Part shown: positions 1 through 6,682 of the stretch, in pieces
Position numbering within the stretch: the first letter of the stretch is position 1
Layout: each line of letters begins with the position of its first letter
Assembly: GCA_025458585.1 (NCBI GenBank)
Contig: JALOSD010000065.1
Location: forward strand, 1 to 9,968
DNA: 9,968 nucleotides
Direction of reading: 5' to 3'
DNA from: Burkholderiaceae bacterium
GTDB lineage: Bacteria; Pseudomonadota; Gammaproteobacteria; Burkholderiales; Burkholderiaceae_C
Position numbers and translations under genes: made by a program
Notes under the pieces: generated by a model
Databases searched by the model: none
Seen by the model: the letters and a program-made list of their open reading frames with translations, nothing else
What the model was told of the DNA's origin: nothing

Positions 1-1016
1 CGGCCGACGAAGCCGCGGCGAAGGCGAAGTGGACGGCCGACAAGGCCGCCGCCGACGCGCGCGCCCGCCCGCTCGGCGGCATGCCGCGCCACGCGCAGCC
101 GTTCGCCGGCAACCCGGACGGCGACGCCGCGGCGCAGAAGACCTTCAACGAGTCGCGGCGCAACTTCCTCGCGCTGGTGTTCTGCCTGATGGTGGGCACC
201 GCTGCGCTGCCGCACATCCTGATGCGCTACTACACGACGCCCTCAGTGCGCGAGGCGCGGCGCTCGGTGACGTGGAGCCTGTTCTTCATCTTCCTGCTCT
301 ACTTCACCGCGCCGGCGCTGGCGGTGCTCGTGAAGTACGAGGTGTTCAACGGGCTGGTGGGCACGCCGTTCGACCAGTTGCCGGCGTGGATCGCGAACTG
401 GCAGCGCGTCGACCCAACGCTGCTGTCGGTGGCCGACGTCAACGGCGACGGCATCTTTCAGCTCGGCGAGATGAGGATCGGCGGCGACATCATCGTGCTC
501 GCCACGCCGGAGATCGCGGGCCTGCCGTATGTGATCTCGGGCATGGTGGCGGCCGGCGGTCTGGCGGCGGCGCTGTCGACGGCCGACGGCCTGCTGCTGA
601 CGATCGCCAACGCGCTTTCGCACGACCTGTACTACAAGATGCTCGACCCGAACGCCTCGACCGCCCGTCGCGTCGCGGTGTCGAAGGCGCTGCTGCTGGT
701 GGTGGCCCTGCTCGCCGCCTACGTGGCTTCGCTGAAGGTGGCCGACATCCTGTTCCTGGTCTCGGCGGCGTTCTCGCTGGCGGCGGCGGGGTTCTTCCCG
801 GCGCTGGTGCTCGGCATCTTCTGGAAGCGGGCCACCAAGTGGGGGGCGGTGCTCGGCATGCTGGCCGGGGTCAGCATCACCTTCTACTACATGGCGACCA
901 CCCAGGTCTGGATGCGCGGCCTGTTCGGCGTGACCTCGCCGGTGGCCGACAACACGTGGTGGGGCATCCAGCCAATCGCGGCCGGCATCTTCGGCGTGCC
1001 GCTGGGCTTCGTTTGA
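1..1016 (+). CDS. Sodium:solute symporter, VC_2705/ActP-like (5' end outside window; short C-terminus)
   Basis: Sodium-coupled transporter of the SSS family, VC_2705/acetate-symporter-like branch, acting in the inner membrane and probably importing acetate or another small carboxylate. The first full codon is at base 3, and 337 residues are visible. A charged Ala/Lys-rich loop comes first, then NFLALVFCLMVGTAALPHIL (171-230) and the family hallmark MRYYTTPSVREARRSVTW (222-275). Further helices lie near 273-340, 483-600, 678-740, 744-825 and 840-900. A canonical EF-hand loop, DVNGDGIFQLGE, sits at 435-470 in a hydrophilic loop. The reading frame ends at GVPLGFV-stop. As I recall the family, about 35-40 more residues follow, including the rest of the last helix and a tail, so this copy looks C-terminally truncated. 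A terminator starts 6 bases after the stop. Family assignment is confident; substrate is inferred. Confidence 0.9.
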   Translation, partial: ADEAAAKAKWTADKAAADARARPLGGMPRHAQPFAGNPDGDAAAQKTFNESRRNFLALVFCLMVGTAALPHILMRYYTTPSVREARRSVTWSLFFIFLLYFTAPALAVLVKYEVFNGLVGTPFDQLPAWIANWQRVDPTLLSVADVNGDGIFQLGEMRIGGDIIVLATPEIAGLPYVISGMVAAGGLAAALSTADGLLLTIANALSHDLYYKMLDPNASTARRVAVSKALLLVVALLAAYVASLKVADILFLVSAAFSLAAAGFFPALVLGIFWKRATKWGAVLGMLAGVSITFYYMATTQVWMRGLFGVTSPVADNTWWGIQPIAAGIFGVPLGFV

Positions 1017-1021
1017 TCTGA

Positions 1022-1050
1022 CGGGGCCCCTGCGGGGGCCCCTTCTTCTT
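1022..1050 (+). terminator. Intrinsic terminator of the symporter gene
   Basis: A perfect 8-bp stem, GGGGCCCC (1023-1030), pairs with GGGGCCCC (1035-1042) across the loop TGCG. The T-rich run TTCTTCTT (1043-1050) follows. It begins 6 bases after the symporter stop, so it ends that transcript and separates it from the DUF294 gene, whose start lies only 12 bases beyond the T-rich run. Confidence 0.88.
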
Positions 1051-1055
1051 ATCCT
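1050..1055 (+). promoter_or_regulatory. Candidate -10 element, leaderless start of the DUF294 gene
   Basis: TATCCT matches TATAAT at 4 of 6 positions and ends exactly 6 bases before the ATG at 1062, so a transcript would begin at or very near the start codon. No Shine-Dalgarno sequence is visible. The hexamer overlaps the end of the T-rich tract of the preceding terminator. No convincing -35 box is seen. Confidence 0.4.
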
Positions 1056-1061
1056 TCGCGC

Positions 1062-2960
1062 ATGGACGAGACCCTCCCCACGACGCCCACGTCGACCCAC
1101 CTCGCCGCCGACCTGCACGGCGAACTCGTGCGCCGGCCTCCCTTCGCGCAGATGGCGCGCGAGCACGTCGAGCGCTTCATCGCGGCCGCCCGGCCGATTC
1201 ACGTGACGCCCGGGCAGGCGGTGTTCGCACCGGGCGGGGGGGCGGTGCACGACCTGCTGTGGATCCGCCGCGGCACCGTCACCGGCCGCCGCGGGCACGA
1301 CGACGAGCGCAGCGGCTTCCAGTACGAGGCGGGCGACCTGTTCCCGGTCGGCGCCGCCCTGGGCAGCCGGCCGGTGACGGCGACCTACACCGCCGACGAG
1401 GATCTGTACGCCCTGCGCGTGCCCGTCGACGCGGTGCGCGCGCTCGCCACCGTCTCACCGCCGTTCTCGGAGTTCCTCCACGGTCGCGTGCTGAAGTTCC
1501 TGGAGCTGTCGCGGCGCGCGGTGCAGGAGGCGTACTCGTCGCAGGTGCTCGCCGAGCAGACGCTCGAGACGCCGCTCGGCCGTCTCGGGCGCAAGGCGCC
1601 GGCGTCCGTGCGCCCCGAGGCGAGCGTCGGCGAGGCGCTGGGCCTGATGCACGAGCGCGGCATCGGCTCGGTGCTCGTCACCGACGCCGCCGGCGCGGCG
1701 CTGGGCATCCTCACGCGCCACGACGTGCTCGGCCGCGTGACGCTGCCGCAGGTGCCGCTTGCGGCGCCGATCGCGCAGGTGATGAGCGCCCCGGTGCACA
1801 CGCTGACCGTCGAGCACACGGCGCAGGACGCGGCGCTGCTGATGTCGCGCCACGGCATGCGCCACGTGCCGGTGACGGAGGGCGGCCGTGTCGTCGGCAT
1901 CGTCTCCGAGCGCGACCTGTTCGCGATGCAGCGCCTGTCGCTGAACCACGTCAGCGGCGCGATCCGCGCCGCGGCCGACGTCGACACGCTGCGCGTCGTC
2001 GCGCCCGAGCTGCCGCGCCTGGCGCGCAGCCTGCTCGGCCAGGGTGTGGGCGCGCGCCAGCTCACCGAGCTGATCAGCCACCTCAACGACCTGCTCACCG
2101 GGCGGCTGGTCGAGATCATCGCGCAGCGCCACGGCCTCGACCTGCAACGCTGCTGCTGGCTCGCGTTCGGCTCCGAAGGCCGCGGCGAGCAGACGATCGC
2201 GACCGACCAGGACAACGGTCTGGTCTTCGAAAGCGACGACCCGGCGCGTGACCGCCCGGCTTGGCTCGCGTTCGCGCGCGAGGTCAACGAGGCTCTCGAC
2301 GCCTGCGGCTTCCCGCTGTGCAAGGGCAACGTGATGGCGGGCAACCCGCAGTGCTGCCTGACGCCCGACGAGTGGTGGGCGCGCTTCGACCACTGGATCG
2401 AGCACGGCGCGCCGACCGACCTGCTCAACGCCAGCATCTACTTCGACTTCCGAGCGCTGGTCGGCCGCGCCGAGCTCGTGCAGCCGCTGCGCGAGAAGCT
2501 GCTTCGCGACGCCGCGGCGACGCCGCGCTTCATGAAGCAGATGGCCGAGAACGCGCTGCGCAACCGTGTGCCGCTGAACTGGCGCGGCGCGATCGAGACG
2601 CAGGAGCGCGGCGGGCGGCGCTGGCTCGACCTCAAGCTCAACGGCACCGTGCTGTTCGTCGACGCGGCGCGGCTGTTCGCGCTCGTCAACGGCGTCGCCG
2701 CAACCGGCACCCGCGAGCGCTTCGAGGCCGCCGGCGCGGTGATGAAGGTCGGCGCCGCGGAGCGCGAGGCCTGGGCGAGCGCGTTCGAGGTGCTGCAGAT
2801 GATGCGCCTGCGCGCGCAGATCGACCGCGACGGCGACCCCGAGAACCCGAACCGCATCGAGCTCGAGCGGCTCAACGACATCGACCGCCGCGTGCTGAAG
2901 GAGGTCTACCGCGTCGGGCGGTCGCTGCAGCAGCGCATGGAGCTCGACTATTACCGTTGA
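1062..2960 (+). CDS. cNMP-binding-like / CBS pair / DUF294 nucleotidyltransferase-like protein
   Basis: Cytoplasmic signalling-type protein of 632 residues with the usual architecture of the DUF294 group. Residues about 27-140 resemble a cyclic-nucleotide-binding beta-roll, but the phosphate-binding cassette is poor: GDLFPVGAALGSRPVTA stands where a GE...R(S/T)A pattern is expected. Two CBS domains follow at about 170-290 (GSVLVTDAAGAALGILTRHDVL and HVPVTEGGRVVGIVSERDLF) and probably bind an adenosyl ligand. A GlnD-like nucleotidyltransferase core has GSEGRGEQT at 370-378 and acidic residues D382 and D384. The DUF294 C-terminal helical domain is at about 480-625. The family often sits next to VC_2705/acetate-type symporters, as here, so a role in controlling the transporter or carboxylate metabolism is likely but inferred. 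The ATG at 1062 is chosen because an upstream start would run into the terminator. It is convergent with the hydrolase, with 17 bases between stops. Confidence 0.9.
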   Translation: MDETLPTTPTSTHLAADLHGELVRRPPFAQMAREHVERFIAAARPIHVTPGQAVFAPGGGAVHDLLWIRRGTVTGRRGHDDERSGFQYEAGDLFPVGAALGSRPVTATYTADEDLYALRVPVDAVRALATVSPPFSEFLHGRVLKFLELSRRAVQEAYSSQVLAEQTLETPLGRLGRKAPASVRPEASVGEALGLMHERGIGSVLVTDAAGAALGILTRHDVLGRVTLPQVPLAAPIAQVMSAPVHTLTVEHTAQDAALLMSRHGMRHVPVTEGGRVVGIVSERDLFAMQRLSLNHVSGAIRAAADVDTLRVVAPELPRLARSLLGQGVGARQLTELISHLNDLLTGRLVEIIAQRHGLDLQRCCWLAFGSEGRGEQTIATDQDNGLVFESDDPARDRPAWLAFAREVNEALDACGFPLCKGNVMAGNPQCCLTPDEWWARFDHWIEHGAPTDLLNASIYFDFRALVGRAELVQPLREKLLRDAAATPRFMKQMAENALRNRVPLNWRGAIETQERGGRRWLDLKLNGTVLFVDAARLFALVNGVAATGTRERFEAAGAVMKVGAAEREAWASAFEVLQMMRLRAQIDRDGDPENPNRIELERLNDIDRRVLKEVYRVGRSLQQRMELDYYR

Positions 2961-2977
2961 GCGCGGGCCCGTCCCCG

Positions 2978-3919
2978 TCAGCCCAGGAACTCGGCGAGGC
3001 GCTGCGCGAGCGCGAGCGGCTGGTCGTGGTGCAGCATGTGACCGCAGGGCGACAGGTGGTGGCGCTCGAGCCGGGGCACCACCGCGAGGCGGGCCTCGAA
3101 GTCCTCGCGCGGGTAGCGGTGGCCCCACCACTTCGTCGTGTCGGTGAGGTCGCCGTCGACCCACAGCACCGGCGCCTCGATGCGTTGCCAGATCTCGAGC
3201 GCCTCGTCCTTGCGGTACAGGATCGGGTTGATGCGCTTGTGCGCCGGATCGGCGCGCAGGTGCCACTGGCCGTCGTCGCCACGCCGCGCCCAGTGTGGCG
3301 CGAGCCAGGCGGCCTTGTCGGGCGCGAGCAGCGGGTTGTTGCGCATCAGCCGCGCGGCGACGGCCTCCAGGTCCGGGTAGGGCCGCAGCACCTCGGGCGT
3401 CTTCAGCGCGTCGAGCCACTGCGCGTAGCGCGACGGCGCCTGCGACGGCCGCGTCTCGGGCATGCCGAATCCCTCGAGGTTGACGAGCCGGCGCACGCGC
3501 GCCGGGCGCACGCCGGCGTAGATCATCGCGACGTTGCCGCCCATGCTGTGGCCGAGGAGGTCGATCGGCAGGCCTGGCAGCAGCGCATCGAGCAGCGCGT
3601 CGAGGTCGCCCAGGTAGTCGGGAAACCAGTAGCTGTCGACCGACGGCGCCTCGGTGAGGCCGAAGCCGCGCCAGTCGGGCGCGATCACGAAGCGCTCGCC
3701 ACCCTCGACCTCGGCAAGCGCATCGACGACGAACTGGAACGACGCGCCGACGTCCATCCAGCCGTGCACGAGCACGAGCGGCGGGCACTCGGGCGACGCC
3801 CGGGCAGCGTCGCCCCAGAGGTGGACGTGATAGTCGAGGCCGCGCAGCGCGACGCGCTGGCTGCGGGCGTGGCGGCGCGGCTCGTAGACGGCCGCAGCAG
3901 GTAGGGCGGGTGAGGACAT
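2978..3919 (-). CDS. Alpha/beta-fold hydrolase
   Basis: A 313-residue cytoplasmic serine hydrolase of the alpha/beta-hydrolase fold. The oxyanion-hole motif is LVLVHGWMD (48-56), the nucleophile elbow is GHSMG (123-127, Ser125), the acid is probably D255 or D257 in VDGDLTD, and the catalytic His is H304 in PCGHMLHHDQP. PDWRGFGLTEAP (81-92) is the usual strand-turn after the first loop. No signal peptide is visible. The substrate cannot be told: ester hydrolase, haloalkane dehalogenase-like and epoxide hydrolase-like enzymes share this pattern. The start at 3919 is preferred over an in-frame ATG at 4018, because the extra 33 residues are low-complexity, run through the hairpin element and lie before a -10-like box (3926-3931). 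It follows the HD-GYP gene on the same strand but probably has its own promoter. Confidence 0.88.
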   Translation of the reverse strand: MSSPALPAAAVYEPRRHARSQRVALRGLDYHVHLWGDAARASPECPPLVLVHGWMDVGASFQFVVDALAEVEGGERFVIAPDWRGFGLTEAPSVDSYWFPDYLGDLDALLDALLPGLPIDLLGHSMGGNVAMIYAGVRPARVRRLVNLEGFGMPETRPSQAPSRYAQWLDALKTPEVLRPYPDLEAVAARLMRNNPLLAPDKAAWLAPHWARRGDDGQWHLRADPAHKRINPILYRKDEALEIWQRIEAPVLWVDGDLTDTTKWWGHRYPREDFEARLAVVPRLERHHLSPCGHMLHHDQPLALAQRLAEFLG

Positions 3920-3925
3920 CGCGCC

Positions 3926-3931
3926 ACTGTA
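3926..3931 (-). promoter_or_regulatory. Candidate -10 element, leaderless start of the hydrolase gene
   Basis: On the minus strand TACAGT (4 of 6 matches to TATAAT) ends exactly 6 bases before the ATG at 3919. No Shine-Dalgarno sequence lies between them. No -35 box is recognisable at the usual distance. Confidence 0.4.
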
Positions 3932-3978
3932 GGCGACGGCGGCGCCCAGCGCCGTCCGCCGCGCGACAGTGGTGCTCC

Positions 3979-4041
3979 CGAGAGAACGCCGGGCCGCCCC
4001 GAGTTTTCTCGACCCCACGGGGGCGGGCTGGGCGCAGCCCG
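3979..4041. repeat. Pair of inverted repeats in the HD-GYP/hydrolase gap
   Basis: Two hairpins lie side by side in the 135-base gap between the two minus-strand genes. The first has a 9-bp stem, CGAGAGAAC (3979-3987) with GTTTTCTCG (4003-4011), containing one G-T wobble and a 15-base GC-rich loop. The second has a 7-bp stem, CGGGCTG (4024-4030) with CAGCCCG (4035-4041), and the loop GGCG. The second hairpin starts 13 bases past the HD-GYP stop. Neither is followed by a T-run on the minus strand, so this is not a classic intrinsic terminator. It may be a transcript-stabilising or REP-like intergenic element; only one copy is present here. Confidence 0.5.
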
Positions 4042-4054
4042 GCCCTGGGGGCGC

Positions 4055-5173
4055 TCAGGTCGTAAGCAGGGCCAGCTCCTGCACGTGCACCGGCACCGGC
4101 ATGTGCCGGGCCGCGAGCACCGCCTTGACCGCGTAGGCGGGGAACGACGTGTCGCGCCGCACCGGCTCGCGGTACGGCTGGCCCCTGGCGCTCGCCATCA
4201 CGGCGACGATCGGGTTGTTCACGGCGTGCCCGCGGCGCACGACCATGCCGACCTCGCCCGACGCGAGCTCGACAAAGCAGCCCGGCGGATAGAGGCCGAA
4301 CTCCTTGACCAGCGCGGCGACCATCGGGTGCCCGGGCTCGCTCATGAACATCTCGCGCCCGGCGCGGTCGGCGGCGATGGCCTCGCGGTGGCCGCGCGCG
4401 CTGAGCTTGGCGGTGTAGACGTCGGCGCGCCGCAGCAGACCGGCGAGCTCGCCGATCTCGGTCAGGCCCTGCGGGTAGCCCGAACCGTCGGGCAGTTCGT
4501 GGTGCTGCAGCACGGCGTCGAGCCATTCGCGGTCGGTGATGCCGGCGCGCTCGAGCATCTCGACGCTGCGCTGCGGGTGCGACAGGATCGCCTCGCGCTG
4601 CTCGCGCGACGGCGGCGCCACCTGGTGCGCGAGCACGCCCTGCAGCTCGAGCATCGACAGGTTCATCGTCAACGCGGCCTTGAACACGCGGTCCGTCGAG
4701 TCGTCGTCCCAGCCCAGCCGCATCGCGACCAGCCGGCAGACGATCGCGGTGTGCATCGAGTGGTGAACGCCGTACTGCAGCAGCGGGTTGGCGTCCTGCC
4801 GCATGACCTGGAAGATCGCGAGGTCGGGGTCGCGCTCGACCAGCGCAGCGACGGGCTCGGTGGCGTCGTCGAGCGCATCGCGGAAGCGCTCCCCGGTGTG
4901 GTGCTTGAGCACCTGGCCGACGCGGTCGAAGCACTCGTTCCACAGCTTGGGCAGCTCGTCGCGCCGCGCGTTGCGCACGCGCTCGGTCGGGCTCTCGAGC
5001 TCGGTGAGGTCGACGAGCGAGCCGCGCTCGAACAGCGCCTCGAGCGCGTCGACGCTGTCGATGCGCTGGTTGCGCGCGAGCAGCAGCTTGCCTTCGGCGT
5101 CGCGCACGTTGAACGGCAGCGGCATCCCGACGTTGACACGATGACGGACGGCGGCAAGCGGGGCGTAGGACAT
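4055..5173 (-). CDS. HD-GYP-type protein with degenerate HD motif
   Basis: Soluble 372-residue protein. An N-terminal region typical of Burkholderiales HD-GYP proteins (MPLPFNVRDAEGKLLLARNQ, 17-36) precedes an HD-GYP-like domain at about 130-265. Canonical members hydrolyse cyclic-di-GMP using a binuclear metal centre. Here the helix His (H141), SHP (H199), HHE (H224/H225), DGSGYP (229-234) and RADVYTA (D251) are all kept. The central 'LLHDIGK' block, however, reads LTMNLSM, so His and Asp are replaced by M170 and N171 and the Gly-Lys is gone. The enzyme is therefore probably inactive or altered, perhaps a c-di-GMP sensor or a scaffold. A C-terminal region of about 100 residues follows (VELASGEVGMVVRRG, 301-315), also common in HD-GYP proteins. 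The ATG at 5173 is chosen because the longer in-frame extension to 5578 is antisense to the GNAT gene. No Shine-Dalgarno is visible. Confidence 0.88.
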   Translation of the reverse strand: MSYAPLAAVRHRVNVGMPLPFNVRDAEGKLLLARNQRIDSVDALEALFERGSLVDLTELESPTERVRNARRDELPKLWNECFDRVGQVLKHHTGERFRDALDDATEPVAALVERDPDLAIFQVMRQDANPLLQYGVHHSMHTAIVCRLVAMRLGWDDDSTDRVFKAALTMNLSMLELQGVLAHQVAPPSREQREAILSHPQRSVEMLERAGITDREWLDAVLQHHELPDGSGYPQGLTEIGELAGLLRRADVYTAKLSARGHREAIAADRAGREMFMSEPGHPMVAALVKEFGLYPPGCFVELASGEVGMVVRRGHAVNNPIVAVMASARGQPYREPVRRDTSFPAYAVKAVLAARHMPVPVHVQELALLTT

Positions 5174-5260
5174 GGCGTGGAGTCGGTCTGGGCTTCGGTG
5201 GCAGCCCGGGAGGAGCCGCGTGGGAGGGGTTTCGGCCGCGCGGCGCCGGACTTGAACGGG

Positions 5261-5283
5261 TGGCAGCGCCGGCGGCGCTGCCA
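5261..5283. promoter_or_regulatory. Perfect 10-bp inverted repeat upstream of the GNAT gene (possible operator)
   Basis: TGGCAGCGCC (5261-5270) and GGCGCTGCCA (5274-5283) are exact reverse complements separated by GGC. The repeat lies in the 120-base gap between the divergent HD-GYP and GNAT genes. It ends 10 bases before the GNAT ATG and overlaps the first two bases of the candidate -10 box. That position suits a repressor site, but a chance palindrome in GC-rich DNA is possible. Confidence 0.4.
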
Positions 5284-5287
5284 GAAT
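5282..5287 (+). promoter_or_regulatory. Candidate -10 element, leaderless start of the GNAT gene
   Basis: CAGAAT (4 of 6 matches to TATAAT) ends exactly 6 bases before the ATG at 5294, and no Shine-Dalgarno sequence is present. A TTGAAC at 5252-5257 resembles a -35 box, but the 24-base spacing is too long for normal sigma-70 use. Confidence 0.4.
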
Positions 5288-5293
5288 CGGCGC

Positions 5294-5782
5294 ATGGACC
5301 AACCCGACTGGACCCTGCGCGCCGCCGAGCCGCGCGACGTCGATGCGATCGTCGGCCTGATCGGCGAGCTCGCCGCCTTCGAGCAGCTGACGCATCTGCT
5401 CCAGGTCACGCCCGAATCGCTGCACCCGCACCTGTTCGGCGAGCGGCCGGTGGTGGAGTGCATCGTGGGCGAGGCGGGCGGCGAGGTCGTCGCATTTGCG
5501 CTGTTTTTCACCAACTTCTCGACCTTTCTGGGCCGCCCCGGGCTGTACCTCGAGGACCTGTACGTGCGACCGGCGCACCGCGGCCGCGGCATCGGGCGCG
5601 CGCTGCTCGAGCGGCTGGGCGCGCTCGCGGTCGAGCGCGGCTGCGGGCGCTTCGAGTGGAGCGTGCTCGACTGGAACGAGAACGCGATCCGCTTCTACGA
5701 GAAGATGGGCGCCAGCGTGCTGCCCGACTGGCGCATCTGCCGCGTCACCGGCGAGGCGCTGCAGCGCTTCGCGCCGCGATGA
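5294..5782 (+). CDS. GNAT-family N-acetyltransferase, diamine/thialysine-acetyltransferase-like
   Basis: A 162-residue single-domain enzyme that transfers acetyl from acetyl-CoA to an amine in the cytoplasm. The start WTLRAAEPRDVDAIVGLI (6-23) is the typical first strand and helix. FFTNFSTFLGRPGLYLEDLY (71-90) and the CoA-pyrophosphate-binding loop RGRGIGRALL (96-105) match the spermidine/spermine and thialysine acetyltransferase branch. WSVLDWNENAIRFYEKMGA (122-140) holds the general-acid Tyr candidate Y135, and DWRICRVTGEAL (145-156) is the usual ending. Length is normal for the family. The substrate (polyamine, thialysine or another small amine) is inferred from family resemblance only. 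The stop overlaps the next gene's start as ATGA, indicating a two-gene operon with translational coupling. Confidence 0.9.
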   Translation: MDQPDWTLRAAEPRDVDAIVGLIGELAAFEQLTHLLQVTPESLHPHLFGERPVVECIVGEAGGEVVAFALFFTNFSTFLGRPGLYLEDLYVRPAHRGRGIGRALLERLGALAVERGCGRFEWSVLDWNENAIRFYEKMGASVLPDWRICRVTGEALQRFAPR

Positions 5783-6624
5783 GGCGGCTCGTCGCGATCG
5801 CGGCGCTGGGGCTCTGGACGGGGGTGGCGATGGCCGCGGTGGACCTGGATGCCCTGTGGACGTACGGCGACCCGGCGGCGTCCGAGGCGCGGCTGCGCAC
5901 GGCGCTGGCCTCGGCCGCCGGCGACGACGCCCTGGTGCTGCGCACCCAGATCGCGCGCACGTACTCGCTGCGCAAGCGCTTTGCCGACGCCCACGCCGAG
6001 CTCGACGCCGTCGCGCCGCAGGTGGCCGCGGCGGGGGACGAGGCCAAGGTGCACGCGCTGCTCGAGCGCGGCCGCACGCTGCGCTCGGCGGGCGACGCGC
6101 TCACGGCGCGGCCGCTGTTCGCGCGGGCGGTCGAACTGGCCGAGGGGGCCGGGCTCGAGCGGCTGGCGGCCGATGCGATGCACATGGTCGCGCTCGTCGA
6201 GCCGGGCGTCGACGGCCAGGTCGCCTGGCACCGGCGCACGATCGCCTACGCAAGGGCGGCGCGCGACCCGAAGGCCCGCGGCTGGGAGGCGCCGGCGCTG
6301 AACAATCTCGGTGTGACGCTGCGCGAGGCCGGCCGGCTCGACGAGGCGCTGGCCGCGTTCCGCGACGCCGAGCAGGCCTACGCACGCCGGCAACCCGACG
6401 GCGAGGCGGTGCTGGTGGCGCGCTGGCAGATCGCCAACGTGTTGCGGTTGCAGGGTCGCATCGACGACGCGCTGGCGATGCAGCTCGCGCTCGAGGCGGC
6501 GTTCGCGGCGCGCGGCGAGCCCGACCCTTACGTGTTCGAGGAGCTCGCACGGCTGTACGACGCCAAGGGCGACGCCGAGCGCGCCGCCGCGTACCGCGAA
6601 CGGCAGGCGGCGGCGAAGCGCTGA
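5779..6624 (+). CDS. Exported tetratricopeptide-repeat (TPR) protein
   Basis: 281 residues. The N-terminus MRRLVAIAALGLWTGVAMA with a cut before AVD fits a Sec signal peptide; there is no lipobox Cys. Helical TPR-like units follow at about 51-84, 91-124, 172-205 (NNLGVTLREAGRLDEALAAF, the clearest), 212-245 and 251-280. Such proteins act as binding scaffolds; no catalytic motif is seen and the partner is unknown. The start ATG at 5779 overlaps the GNAT stop (ATGA), so it is probably translated by coupling to GNAT, although a secreted scaffold and a cytoplasmic acetyltransferase have no obvious joint function. An in-frame upstream extension exists but would be antisense or out of frame to the GNAT gene and would bury the signal peptide. 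Confidence 0.85.
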   Translation: MRRLVAIAALGLWTGVAMAAVDLDALWTYGDPAASEARLRTALASAAGDDALVLRTQIARTYSLRKRFADAHAELDAVAPQVAAAGDEAKVHALLERGRTLRSAGDALTARPLFARAVELAEGAGLERLAADAMHMVALVEPGVDGQVAWHRRTIAYARAARDPKARGWEAPALNNLGVTLREAGRLDEALAAFRDAEQAYARRQPDGEAVLVARWQIANVLRLQGRIDDALAMQLALEAAFAARGEPDPYVFEELARLYDAKGDAERAAAYRERQAAAKR

Positions 6625-6631
6625 CCGTGGT

Positions 6632-6667
6632 GCCGGCGCGCCATCGGTGAAGGCGCCGATGCCCGGC
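6632..6667 (+). other. Imperfect hairpin after the GNAT-TPR operon
   Basis: CATCGG (6642-6647) pairs with CCGATG (6656-6661), and an outer arm GCCGG (6632-6636) pairs with CCGGC (6663-6667) around an internal bulge. It begins 7 bases after the TPR stop. There is no T-run, so any terminator role is uncertain. Confidence 0.3.
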
Positions 6668-6682
6668 TGCATGCCGCGCGCT

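Noticed and set aside
3920..4018. 33-residue N-terminal extension of the alpha/beta hydrolase from an ATG at 4018
   Set aside because: It lies over the hairpin element and the -10-like box, is low complexity and is not needed for the fold. The start at 3919 is preferred.
1455..4943. Very long minus-strand open frame (1162 codons) spanning the DUF294 and hydrolase regions
   Set aside because: Arg/Ala/Pro-rich low-complexity translation antisense or out of frame to genes with clear domains. Long spurious frames are expected in DNA this GC-rich.
5252..5287. TTGAAC plus CAGAAT as a full sigma-70 promoter for the GNAT gene
   Set aside because: The spacing between the boxes is 24 bases, far from the usual 16-18, so only the -10-like box is kept.
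5174..5578. 135-residue N-terminal extension of the HD-GYP protein
   Set aside because: It is antisense to the GNAT coding sequence and does not resemble HD-GYP N-termini, whereas the family-like start MSYAPLAAV lies at 5173.
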